From: an uncultured Micrococcales bacterium
GTDB lineage: Bacteria > Actinomycetota > Actinomycetes > S36-B12 > UBA10799
Direction: 5' to 3'
NCBI GenBank assembly: GCA_937952095.1
Contig: CALFYG010000033.1
Location: 1 to 21,494 of the forward strand
DNA: 21,494 bases
The position numbers were made by a program, and so were the translations under genes. A model generated the notes under the pieces. The model worked only from the letters and a program-made list of their open reading frames with translations, made no database searches and was not told the origin of the DNA. Within the stretch, counting starts at the first letter, position 1. Each line of letters begins with the position of its first letter. Shown here piece by piece: positions 14,755 to 21,005 of the stretch.

Positions 14755-15991
14755 TCTGAGCCCCGAGGCCCTGCAACGCCTCCACGAACCCGGCGTATCC
14801 GCGATCGATGTGGTGCACCTCATGGACGGTGGTGGTGCCTTCAGCGACCAGACCGGCCAGTACCAACCCGGCACCCGCCCGCACATCCGTGGCCTCCACT
14901 GGTGCCCCCGACAAGCGCGAGCGACCGCGCACCAGCGCATGGTGGCCGTCGGTGTGCACATCCGCGCCGAGGCGGGACAGTTCATGCACGAACCGGAACC
15001 GCGCCTCGAACAGATTCTCCGTGACCATCGCCGCGCCTTCGGAGATCGCGTTCAGCGCGATGAACTGCGGCTGGAGGTCGGTGGCGAAGCCCGGGTAGGG
15101 CAGGGTCACGATGTCGACTGCCTTCGGGCGTCGGTCCATGCTGACCCGGAAGCCCTCCGGAAGGATCTCTACCATCGCACCGGACGACACGAGTTTGTCC
15201 AGTGCGATCTCCAGGTGCTTGCTCACCCCCTGGTCGATCGTGATGTCCCCCTGGGTCATCACTGCGGCCACCGCCCAGGTCCCGGCGACGATCCGGTCGG
15301 GCACAGTGCGATGGGTGACCGGATGCAGCGACTCGACACCTTCGATCTCGAGGGTCGAGCTCCCGACGCCGTTGATCTGAGCACCCATCTCGACCAACAT
15401 CTGGCAGATGTCGACGATCTCCGGCTCCCGCGCAGCGTTGTCGATCACGGTGGTGCCCTTGGCCAACACCGCGGCCATGAGCAGGTTCTCCGTGGCGCCG
15501 ACACTGGGGAAGTCCAGCCAGATCGACGCCCCATGCAGCTGCCCGGCCTTGGCGATCAGAAAACCGTGTTCGCTGCTCACCTCGGCGCCGAGCCGGGTGA
15601 GGCCATTGACGTGCATGTCGAGGCCCCGGGAACCGATGGCGTCCCCACCGGGCAACGCCACATCGGCCTGTCCCACGCGAGCCACCAGCGGCCCCAACAC
15701 GCAGATCGACGCCCGCATCTGACGCACGAGGTCGTAGTCGGCCTGGTGGGCAGGCATCGAGGGGACGTCGATGACCAGGATCCCGGCGGCCGGGTCGTGC
15801 TCCACGTCGCAACCGAGACGGCGCAGGAGTTCGGCCATGATCGTGACATCGAGGATGTCCGGCACCTCGGTCAGGGTGGTCGGCCCCTCCGCCAGCAGCG
15901 CGGCAGCCATGAGTTTGAGGATGCTGTTCTTGGCACCTGGGACCCGGACGGTACCGTCCAGCCGGTTACCTCCGACCACCTCGAACGTCAC
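14738..15991 (-). CDS. murA: UDP-N-acetylglucosamine 1-carboxyvinyltransferase MurA (Cys-to-Asp form)
   Basis: A 417-residue EPSP-synthase-fold enzyme catalysing the first committed step of peptidoglycan synthesis, enolpyruvyl transfer from phosphoenolpyruvate to UDP-GlcNAc. Numbering is from the GTG at 15991. The conserved Lys21-Asn22 follow RVPGA, RASICVLGPL (93-102) is intact, and the active-site loop reads LPGGDAIGSRGLDMH. Asp117 stands where most bacteria have the fosfomycin-reactive Cys. This is the naturally fosfomycin-insensitive type known from mycobacteria and other Actinobacteria. The frame extends upstream to 16060, but sequence similarity begins at VTFEVVGGNRLDG, and TATCCT lies six bases before the GTG. 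It is convergent with, and overlaps, the DUF2007-like gene. Confidence 0.96.
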   Translation of the reverse strand: MTFEVVGGNRLDGTVRVPGAKNSILKLMAAALLAEGPTTLTEVPDILDVTIMAELLRRLGCDVEHDPAAGILVIDVPSMPAHQADYDLVRQMRASICVLGPLVARVGQADVALPGGDAIGSRGLDMHVNGLTRLGAEVSSEHGFLIAKAGQLHGASIWLDFPSVGATENLLMAAVLAKGTTVIDNAAREPEIVDICQMLVEMGAQINGVGSSTLEIEGVESLHPVTHRTVPDRIVAGTWAVAAVMTQGDITIDQGVSKHLEIALDKLVSSGAMVEILPEGFRVSMDRRPKAVDIVTLPYPGFATDLQPQFIALNAISEGAAMVTENLFEARFRFVHELSRLGADVHTDGHHALVRGRSRLSGAPVEATDVRAGAGLVLAGLVAEGTTTVHEVHHIDRGYAGFVEALQGLGAQITRLD

Positions 15992-15997
15992 CGCCAC

Positions 15998-16003
15998 AGG
16001 ATA
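15998..16003 (-). promoter_or_regulatory. Candidate leaderless -10 (TATCCT) of murA
   Basis: On the minus strand TATCCT is followed by GTGGCG (6 nt) and the GTG at 15991. It lies in the 97-bp gap after the CPBP gene and supports murA as a separate transcript with a GTG start. Confidence 0.55.
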
Positions 16004-16088
16004 CGTCGGCGTCCCGTTCGGCGTCCGGCGGTTCCGGCAGGTTCTGGCACACCCCGGCATGCACCGACCAATCCGGAAGCAGCCCGGA

Positions 16089-16790
16089 CTAGATACGGCC
16101 GGCCCGCCGGTGGACCCAGCTCGCCGCGATGAAACCCAGCCCGTTGATCGCCCAGTGCAGCGCCATCGGGGTCAGCAACGAGTCCGAGTAGATCCGCAGG
16201 GCGCAGAACACCACGCCCGCCACAGCCGTCCCGGCCACGGTCAGCAGGACGGACTGGATGCGCCCCCAGATCCCGCCGCCGAGCAGATCCCCCACTGCAG
16301 CATTGGCGTCGTGCATGACCAGGCTCGGCAGGATGTGCCAGAAGCCGAACAGAAGGCTCGAGGCGAGCACCGCCTGCCAGGTGGGAAGCCAGTCGATGAG
16401 CAACGCGAGGCCCACACCCCGGAAGGCCAACTCTTCGAAGAGCACGGTGCCCAGCGGGACATTGACCAGTGTCTTGTAGAGCAGCGTTCGCGGGCCCAGG
16501 ACCGCGCGGTCGTCGGCGAGGAAGCGGCGGGTGAAGCTCATGGAGCCGCCGATGACGTACACCATGGTGACCGCGCCGATGCAGCCCGCGGACCAGATGA
16601 GCCCTCTGACCCAGCTGTCAGGGCCGAGCCCGATGTCTGTGAGCGACACCCCAGCCCGGTAGCCGATCCACACGATCAGGACGCTGCCGATCACACCCGT
16701 GGGCACGTACCAGCGCTGGGAGACGTACGGCGAGTGGTTGAGGACGTTGACGATCACAAGTAGCCCGAGGACTACGAGGTCGAGGGTCAC
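16089..16790 (-). CDS. CPBP-family (ABI-type) intramembrane metalloprotease
   Basis: A 233-residue membrane protein with about seven or eight hydrophobic segments. All the family motifs are visible: Glu119-Glu120 with Arg124 in FEELAFRG, the FGFWHILPS motif with His152, and LHWAINGLGF with His212 and Asn216. These residues build the intramembrane active site of CAAX-protease/bacteriocin-processing (Rce1-like) enzymes. The target is unknown; bacterial members often act in self-immunity or envelope regulation. It starts at a GTG four bases after the stop of the large alpha/beta-hydrolase gene, so it is the second gene of a two-gene operon. It has no obvious ribosome binding site, which fits coupled translation. 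The 97 bp to murA hold only the murA promoter candidate. Confidence 0.88.
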   Translation of the reverse strand: MTLDLVVLGLLVIVNVLNHSPYVSQRWYVPTGVIGSVLIVWIGYRAGVSLTDIGLGPDSWVRGLIWSAGCIGAVTMVYVIGGSMSFTRRFLADDRAVLGPRTLLYKTLVNVPLGTVLFEELAFRGVGLALLIDWLPTWQAVLASSLLFGFWHILPSLVMHDANAAVGDLLGGGIWGRIQSVLLTVAGTAVAGVVFCALRIYSDSLLTPMALHWAINGLGFIAASWVHRRAGRI

Positions 16791-16794
16791 CGGG

Positions 16795-18837
16795 TCATGA
16801 GGTAGGGGCCGTCAACGACCCGGACAGGTCGCTGATCCCCCACTGGCTCAGTTGCCGCTGCAACGCCTCCGACGCACGCTGCAACTGTTCGGCCTGCACC
16901 CGGTCGGTGGCCCACTCCAGTTCGCGCTCGCGCAGGGCGCGCTCGATGCGCATCATGGTCTGCTCGTCGGTCGGCAGATCGAAGGCCAGCGATGTGAACC
17001 GCGCGAGATCGGCCCGGTAGTCGTGGCCACGCGCGACGAACACACCGGGTACGACATCGGTGCTGTTCTTCAGGTCCACCCCGACGTTCAGGAAGGTGCC
17101 CACCGGACGCCAGCGCATCCCGCGCGGGACTCCCTCTTCCCGCGGAGGCCGCAGCCACGCCGGCACCCGCACCGCCAACTCCGGCTCGAATTTGACGATC
17201 GGGTCCTCGTGATGGCTGACCAGGAAGATCTCGGCCGTCGCCCGTTGATCCTCCGGGAGCGCCAGGAACTCCTCGTAACTCGCGACTTCGACGACCCGCC
17301 CATCCGGGTCGGTCTTCTCCTTGTTCGCCCGCCAGCGCTTGGCCCAACCACTGGCAGCGGGCGTGCCGATGAACAGCGCCCGTTGCACACCGGCCCGCAT
17401 GAAGCCGTTCATACCCTCGTGCAGGAACGCATCCTGCATCGTGTGAGCACCCAGCGACTCGCCGAAGACCACAAAACGCGGACGCCGGTCCTCGGGGATC
17501 GCGCGCAGACGCCAGGTGAGGGCGTGCAGCATGGCCCGGTTCTGCTCGCGGCCCATTGCGACCCGGTCCAGCGAGATGAACGACGGACGCAGCGAGTACT
17601 GCAACGCAAACGTCGCGCAGTTCCCGCCGGTGAGGTATTCGAGGGTCTCCATCATCACGTAGTTGAGATACCCGGTGCCGGTGGGCGAGCAGAAGCACAG
17701 CACCGCGCGCTCGAAGGCGCCCATGTCCTCGAGTTCGCGCATCAGGATGTCGACGCGTTCATCCACCAACTCCGCCGAGGCGATGCCCGCGAACGCCCGG
17801 ATGGGATCGACGGCGGGCTTGCCCGTCACCTCGGTGATCTGATCGGCACTCAGGGCCATGTTGACGATCCGGCGGCCCTCACGACTGAGGGTGTCGAAGG
17901 GGATCTGCGACCCCGGGCCCCCGGAGACGGTGAGCATGGTGGGCTGCTTGTTGTAGGCCGCCTCCACAGCGGCGCCACCAGCGTCCGCCTGGCGATTGAC
18001 GTACTCCAGCCCTGCAACGGCCGCCACGCCCACCGCCCCCAGGGTCACGGTGTGCCCGATCCAGTTGGCGAACGGCGACATCGAAGGGGCGACCCGGCGG
18101 ATGACGTGGGCGATCCCCTCGGAGGCCAACGACTCGACGAAAGCGGCCCCCTGCAGCCCAGCGCTCACACCCGCTCCGAACACCAGTGAGCGGGTGAACG
18201 GAGGCACCTTCTCGTACTTGGCGACTTGGCGCTGCTCGTACGCTGCGGCCTGGTCGGACAGCGGCAGCGGGTCCACTGGCGGCGGCAAGAGGTCACGTTT
18301 GGCGTCGCGCCGGGTGCGTGCCGTCAACGCGGTCGCGGCAATTGTGGCCACCGCGAGCGCGCCAGGGCCTACGAACCGCCTGTGACTGCGTCCGGTGCGG
18401 GCCTCCATGAGTTCGCCGGCGCCCAGGATCCCGGAGGCGATGACCCCGGTGAGGCCAGTCCATACTCCGACCCAGCCCGCACTGCGCAGGGTCGCCCTGC
18501 GCAGAGGTTCACCTTCACGCGGCGGCAGCAACCGCCTCAGAGCCACGCTTCCGGCCACCAGTGCCGCGTTGGCCACGCCGTGGGCAGCGGCCGCAACGCC
18601 TGGCTTCTGCATCCGCTCGACACCCACCACCGAGGTCGCCGCACCTTCGAGCGCTGATCCGGTGACCGCCACCAAGCCGTAATTGACGGCACTCGTGAGG
18701 CCCGTGAGGATCGCTTGATCACCAACACTGCGGGGAAGCAGACCTGGCTGGTACGACATGGCGATCGATGCCATGGACGCCATAGTCGCCACCCGGGATG
18801 TGAAACTGACCTCGGGCACGTCCACCATGTTCGTCAT
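16795..18837 (-). CDS. Membrane-bound alpha/beta-hydrolase family protein (Abhydrolase_9 type)
   Basis: A 680-residue protein with two parts. Residues about 35-285 contain several hydrophobic helices (for example near 120-143, 155-172 and 260-278). The C-terminal catalytic domain (about 300-640) resembles the actinobacterial Abhydrolase_9 (formerly DUF2319) family. The nucleophile elbow is FGESLGAH with Ser461. Candidate partners are Asp545 in HHEDPIVKF and His605 in ARGHDYRAD. The segment CFCSPTGTGYLNYVMMETLEYLTGGN (381-406) is also family-typical. Substrates are unknown. The C-terminal ~60 residues (after 620) are a charged helical tail. The gene is divergent from the cobalamin adenosyltransferase across a 20-bp gap and co-transcribed with the CPBP protease. 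Because the N-terminal part is membrane-embedded, a role in lipid or envelope chemistry is plausible but unproven. Confidence 0.87.
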   Translation of the reverse strand: MTNMVDVPEVSFTSRVATMASMASIAMSYQPGLLPRSVGDQAILTGLTSAVNYGLVAVTGSALEGAATSVVGVERMQKPGVAAAAHGVANAALVAGSVALRRLLPPREGEPLRRATLRSAGWVGVWTGLTGVIASGILGAGELMEARTGRSHRRFVGPGALAVATIAATALTARTRRDAKRDLLPPPVDPLPLSDQAAAYEQRQVAKYEKVPPFTRSLVFGAGVSAGLQGAAFVESLASEGIAHVIRRVAPSMSPFANWIGHTVTLGAVGVAAVAGLEYVNRQADAGGAAVEAAYNKQPTMLTVSGGPGSQIPFDTLSREGRRIVNMALSADQITEVTGKPAVDPIRAFAGIASAELVDERVDILMRELEDMGAFERAVLCFCSPTGTGYLNYVMMETLEYLTGGNCATFALQYSLRPSFISLDRVAMGREQNRAMLHALTWRLRAIPEDRRPRFVVFGESLGAHTMQDAFLHEGMNGFMRAGVQRALFIGTPAASGWAKRWRANKEKTDPDGRVVEVASYEEFLALPEDQRATAEIFLVSHHEDPIVKFEPELAVRVPAWLRPPREEGVPRGMRWRPVGTFLNVGVDLKNSTDVVPGVFVARGHDYRADLARFTSLAFDLPTDEQTMMRIERALRERELEWATDRVQAEQLQRASEALQRQLSQWGISDLSGSLTAPTS

Positions 18838-18844
18838 TCTGCCT

Positions 18845-18850
18845 TAGGGT
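18845..18850 (+). promoter_or_regulatory. Candidate leaderless -10 (TAGGGT) of the adenosyltransferase gene
   Basis: TAGGGT is followed by seven bases (CGAAACC) and the ATG at 18858. On the other strand GACCCT covers almost the same bases (18846-18851), eight bases from the hydrolase ATG at 18837. The two divergent promoters may therefore overlap completely. Confidence 0.5.
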
Positions 18851-18857
18851 CGAAACC

Positions 18858-19421
18858 ATGGTGAACCTGACGCGTATCTACACCCGTACCGGCGACGACG
18901 GGTCCACCTCCCTCGGCGATTTCAGCCGCACGTCGAAGACCGACCCCCGCCTCGAGGCATACGCCGACGTCGATGAGGCGAACAGCGCGATCGGGGTGGT
19001 GCTCGCGCTCGGCGAGCCCCCGGCCGAGCTCATCCCGGTTCTGCACCGGGTTCAGAACGAACTGTTCGATGTGGGCGCCGACCTGTGCACCCCGCTCGGT
19101 GGCGACGGCCCGGCGCTGCGGGTGTCCCAGGACTACATCGACCGGCTCGAGGCTGAATGCGACCGGTTCAATGCGGATCTTCCGAATCTGCGCTCGTTCA
19201 TCCTGCCGGGCGGTACGAAAGCATCTGCCTTGCTCCACGTCGCGAGGACCGTGACCCGCCGCGCGGAGCGAGCCACATGGAAGGCGTTCGGGGAGTACGG
19301 GGATTCGATGAACCCGCTCACGACGCACTACCTGAACCGACTTTCGGATCTTCTGTTCATCCTTGCCCGCGTCGCCAACCCCGGCGGTGACGTGCTGTGG
19401 GTGCCGGGTGGGGAGCGCTGA
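18858..19421 (+). CDS. pduO: PduO-type ATP:cob(I)alamin adenosyltransferase
   Basis: A 187-residue four-helix-bundle enzyme (PduO/MMAB type) that transfers the adenosyl group of ATP to cob(I)alamin to make coenzyme B12. The ATP-binding N-terminus reads TRTGDDGSTSLG (9-20). DVDEANSAIG (37-46), the basic helix ARTVTRRAER (129-138) and YLNRLSDLLFILAR (158-171) are the other family blocks, so it should be active. The product is the cofactor of ethylmalonyl-CoA and methylmalonyl-CoA mutases, which fits the ccr gene in this window. The gene is expressed from a likely leaderless promoter. Nine bases after its stop begins the first copy of the 118-bp palindromic repeat, which may act as its terminator. 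Confidence 0.95.
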   Translation: MVNLTRIYTRTGDDGSTSLGDFSRTSKTDPRLEAYADVDEANSAIGVVLALGEPPAELIPVLHRVQNELFDVGADLCTPLGGDGPALRVSQDYIDRLEAECDRFNADLPNLRSFILPGGTKASALLHVARTVTRRAERATWKAFGEYGDSMNPLTTHYLNRLSDLLFILARVANPGGDVLWVPGGER

Positions 19422-19430
19422 GCGCAGCGG

Positions 19431-19548
19431 CGTTTGCGACCTTGTTGTCGCTCGCAGCCGCCCATTGCGACGTTGTTGTCACTCTCGGGCCCTCCTGAGG
19501 GCAACAACGTCGCAAACGGCCCACGAGACCGTCAACAACGTCGCAATG
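19431..19548. repeat. Palindromic repeat element, copy 1 (118 bp, four 18-nt units)
   Basis: Four units of consensus GTTTGCGACGTTGTTGTC are arranged two forward (19432-19449, 19463-19480) then two inverted (19500-19517, 19531-19548). Units on each side are spaced 31 nt, and everything is symmetrical about base 19490. The centre carries a small hairpin GCCCT-CCTG-AGGGC (19489-19502). The first 95 bases match copy 2 at 91 positions without gaps, and 108 of the first 116 match. The outer arms here are partly decayed (14 of 18 pair). The remaining bases to the next gene (19549-19603) hold a DnaA-box-like TCATCCACA (19555-19563) and a GCCC-CCGC-GGGC inverted repeat. Confidence 0.9.
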
Positions 19549-19591
19549 CGGCGGTCATCCACAGGCCCCCGCGGGCGATCGAATTCGGCGC

Positions 19592-19597
19592 CACTCT
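19592..19597 (+). promoter_or_regulatory. Weak candidate leaderless -10 (CACTCT) of the DUF559-like gene
   Basis: CACTCT is followed by GAATGG (6 nt) and the ATG at 19604. It has only the A2 and T6 positions of the pattern, so this is the weakest case. Confidence 0.28.
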
Positions 19598-19603
19598 GAA
19601 TGG

Positions 19604-20443
19604 ATGCAACCTTTCCAAGTCACCAGAAACGGCGGGAACGGCCGCACTTACCGTCAGACCAGAAACGGCGATCTCAGAATTCCCACGCGCGGGGTGCGTC
19701 TGCCGGCCGGGGCGACCGCGTGGCTGGACGACGTGCGGGCGATGGCTCTGGTCTTGCCCGAGGCTGCGTGCTTCTCCCACACCTGCGCGGCGCACCTGCT
19801 CGGACTGCCCCTACCCACCAACGACCCGCGTCCGCTGCATGTCACCGTCCCCGTGGGCACGTGCCGAGGCCGGAGGAAGGGCATCGTCTGGCATCGCGCC
19901 GACCTGACCGGGGATCTTCTCGTCATCGATGGACTACCCGTGACGGATGTCGCGCGCACCTGGCGCGATGTGGGTTCGATGCTCGAGTTGGCCGATCTGG
20001 TGGCGATCACCGATCACCTCCTCCGCCGAGGTATGGCCAAAGCCGACGAACTCCTTGTGCCTCGCGGGTGCCGTCGGGCGCCGACACTGCGGCGGGCACT
20101 GTCCCTCGCCGACCCGAGGAGTCGCTCGCCGCGGGAATCGGCGCTGAGGGTGTGGATGCACGACGCGGGACTGCCCACACCGGAGATCAACATGGACATC
20201 GTCGAGGACGGCGGTTGGCTCGCCACAGGCGACTTCGTATGGTCCGAGTTCCGGTTGATCATCGAGTACGACGGCGGCCACCACGCCAGCCTGAAGCAGC
20301 GCCATCAGGATGCCGTCACTCGCGACGCCCTGCGTGAACATGGCTGGGATGTGCGGGTGCTTACCGCGATCCACATGCGCCGACCTGAGCGTGCGGTGGC
20401 ATTGGTGGCAGATGCCTTGCGGTCGCATGGATGGATCGGCTGA
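19604..20443 (+). CDS. DUF559 / AbiEi-like protein with Vsr-type endonuclease fold, enclosed by palindromic repeats
   Basis: A 279-residue protein resembling the actinobacterial family annotated as AbiEi antitoxin-domain or DUF559 endonuclease-domain proteins. The first ~110 residues (FSHTCAAHLLGLPLP, then VPVGTCRGRRKGIVWHRA, then GLPVTDVARTW) correspond to the AbiEi-like part. The C-terminal ~110 residues fit the Vsr/PD-(D/E)XK-like fold: SPRESALR with Glu178, Asp210 in ATGDFVW, and LIIEYDGGHH with Glu221, Asp223, His226 and His227, then a basic segment and GWDVRVLTA. The conventional N-terminal winged-helix segment appears shortened: residues 1-30 are Arg/Asn/Gly-rich and look atypical. No AbiEii-type toxin gene adjoins it. 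Near-identical palindromic elements start 56-173 bp before its ATG and 4 bp after its stop. It could be a mobile or repeat-maintaining nuclease, or a passenger gene. Confidence 0.78.
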   Translation: MQPFQVTRNGGNGRTYRQTRNGDLRIPTRGVRLPAGATAWLDDVRAMALVLPEAACFSHTCAAHLLGLPLPTNDPRPLHVTVPVGTCRGRRKGIVWHRADLTGDLLVIDGLPVTDVARTWRDVGSMLELADLVAITDHLLRRGMAKADELLVPRGCRRAPTLRRALSLADPRSRSPRESALRVWMHDAGLPTPEINMDIVEDGGWLATGDFVWSEFRLIIEYDGGHHASLKQRHQDAVTRDALREHGWDVRVLTAIHMRRPERAVALVADALRSHGWIG

Positions 20444-20447
20444 CCGT

Positions 20448-20565
20448 CGTTTGCGACGTTGTTGTCGCTCGCAGCCGCCCTCTGCGACGTTGTTGTCACT
20501 CTCGAGCCCTCCTGAGGGCAACAACGTCGCAAACGGCCCACGTCACTGACAACAACGTCGCAAAC
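20448..20565. repeat. Palindromic repeat element, copy 2 (118 bp, four 18-nt units)
   Basis: Same layout and orientation as copy 1, 1,017 bp downstream. Units are at 20449-20466 and 20480-20497 (forward) and 20517-20534 and 20548-20565 (inverted). Here the outermost units are exact reverse complements (18 of 18: GTTTGCGACGTTGTTGTC against GACAACAACGTCGCAAAC), so this copy looks less decayed. It begins four bases after the DUF559-like stop codon and ends 12 bases before the atp terminator. Confidence 0.9.
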
Positions 20566-20577
20566 GGGTCAGGCGAA

Positions 20578-20623
20578 CACACGACGGTGGGCGCCCCCCT
20601 CAGGAAGCGCCCACCGTCGTGTG
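20578..20623 (-). terminator. Terminator hairpin of the atp operon (17-bp perfect stem)
   Basis: 20578-20594 and 20607-20623 pair perfectly over 17 bp around a 12-nt loop. The right arm begins two bases after the atpC stop (20626), as expected for the end of the ATP-synthase operon. On the minus strand TTCG follows rather than a long T-run, which is common in high-GC actinobacteria. Confidence 0.85.
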
Positions 20624-20625
20624 AG

Positions 20626-21003
20626 TTAGTGGTGCGGGCCGACCGCGACCTGCAGTCGCCCCTCCTGCTTGCGGATCTCGGACTCCGTACCCTTCGCGCG
20701 GGCGGCTTCAAGTTCCTGCTCAGCCTGCCGCACGTCGATCTCCGAGGCGAGTTCCAGCCACTCGGCCAGGACGATCACCCGGTTGCCATCCACTGTGCAG
20801 AAGCCCTCGTGGATGTACGCGCGGACGTCCTCGCCCTCAGTCGGGCGGATCAGGATCGGGCCGTCGGCCAGCATGCCCATCAGCGGCGAGTGCCCGGGCA
20901 TGATCCCGGTCTCACCGTCGAGGGTACGCAGCACCACCAGCGACGCCTCGCCTTCCCAGACGTTGCGTCGCGTGGAGACCATCGCCACGTTGAGGGACGC
21001 CAT
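20626..21003 (-). CDS. atpC: F1Fo ATP synthase subunit epsilon
   Basis: A 125-residue epsilon subunit of the central stalk of F1, coupling rotation to the catalytic ring and modulating ATPase activity. The N-terminal beta-sandwich has LNVAMVSTRRNVWEGEASLVVLRT and the family-typical GETGIMPGHSPLMGML (30-45). FCTVDGNRVIVLAEWLELASEIDV leads into a short C-terminal helical part (EQELEAARAKGTESEIRKQE). It is somewhat shorter than the ~135-residue E. coli protein, as in other actinobacteria. The ATG at 21003 lies two bases after the atpD stop. An upstream in-frame ATG at 21057 is inside atpD and rejected. It is the last gene of the atp operon, followed by a strong hairpin. Confidence 0.96.
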   Translation of the reverse strand: MASLNVAMVSTRRNVWEGEASLVVLRTLDGETGIMPGHSPLMGMLADGPILIRPTEGEDVRAYIHEGFCTVDGNRVIVLAEWLELASEIDVRQAEQELEAARAKGTESEIRKQEGRLQVAVGPHH

Positions 21004-21005
21004 GA

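Noticed and set aside
14810..16132. Long plus-strand open frame (440 codons) opposite murA
   Set aside because: murA is certain on the other strand, and this translation has no domain features.
16852..18189. Long plus-strand open frame (445 codons) opposite the membrane hydrolase gene
   Set aside because: Antisense shadow of a protein with a clear nucleophile elbow and family motifs.
19604..20443. Complete type IV AbiE toxin-antitoxin system
   Set aside because: No AbiEii-type nucleotidyltransferase gene is adjacent. The neighbours are pduO and atpC, so only an AbiEi-like/DUF559 singleton can be supported.
19431..20565. Repeated 18-nt units considered as a CRISPR array
   Set aside because: Only four units per cluster, half of them inverted, with 13-19 nt spacers largely conserved between the two clusters and no cas genes. 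This is a structured palindrome, not a CRISPR.
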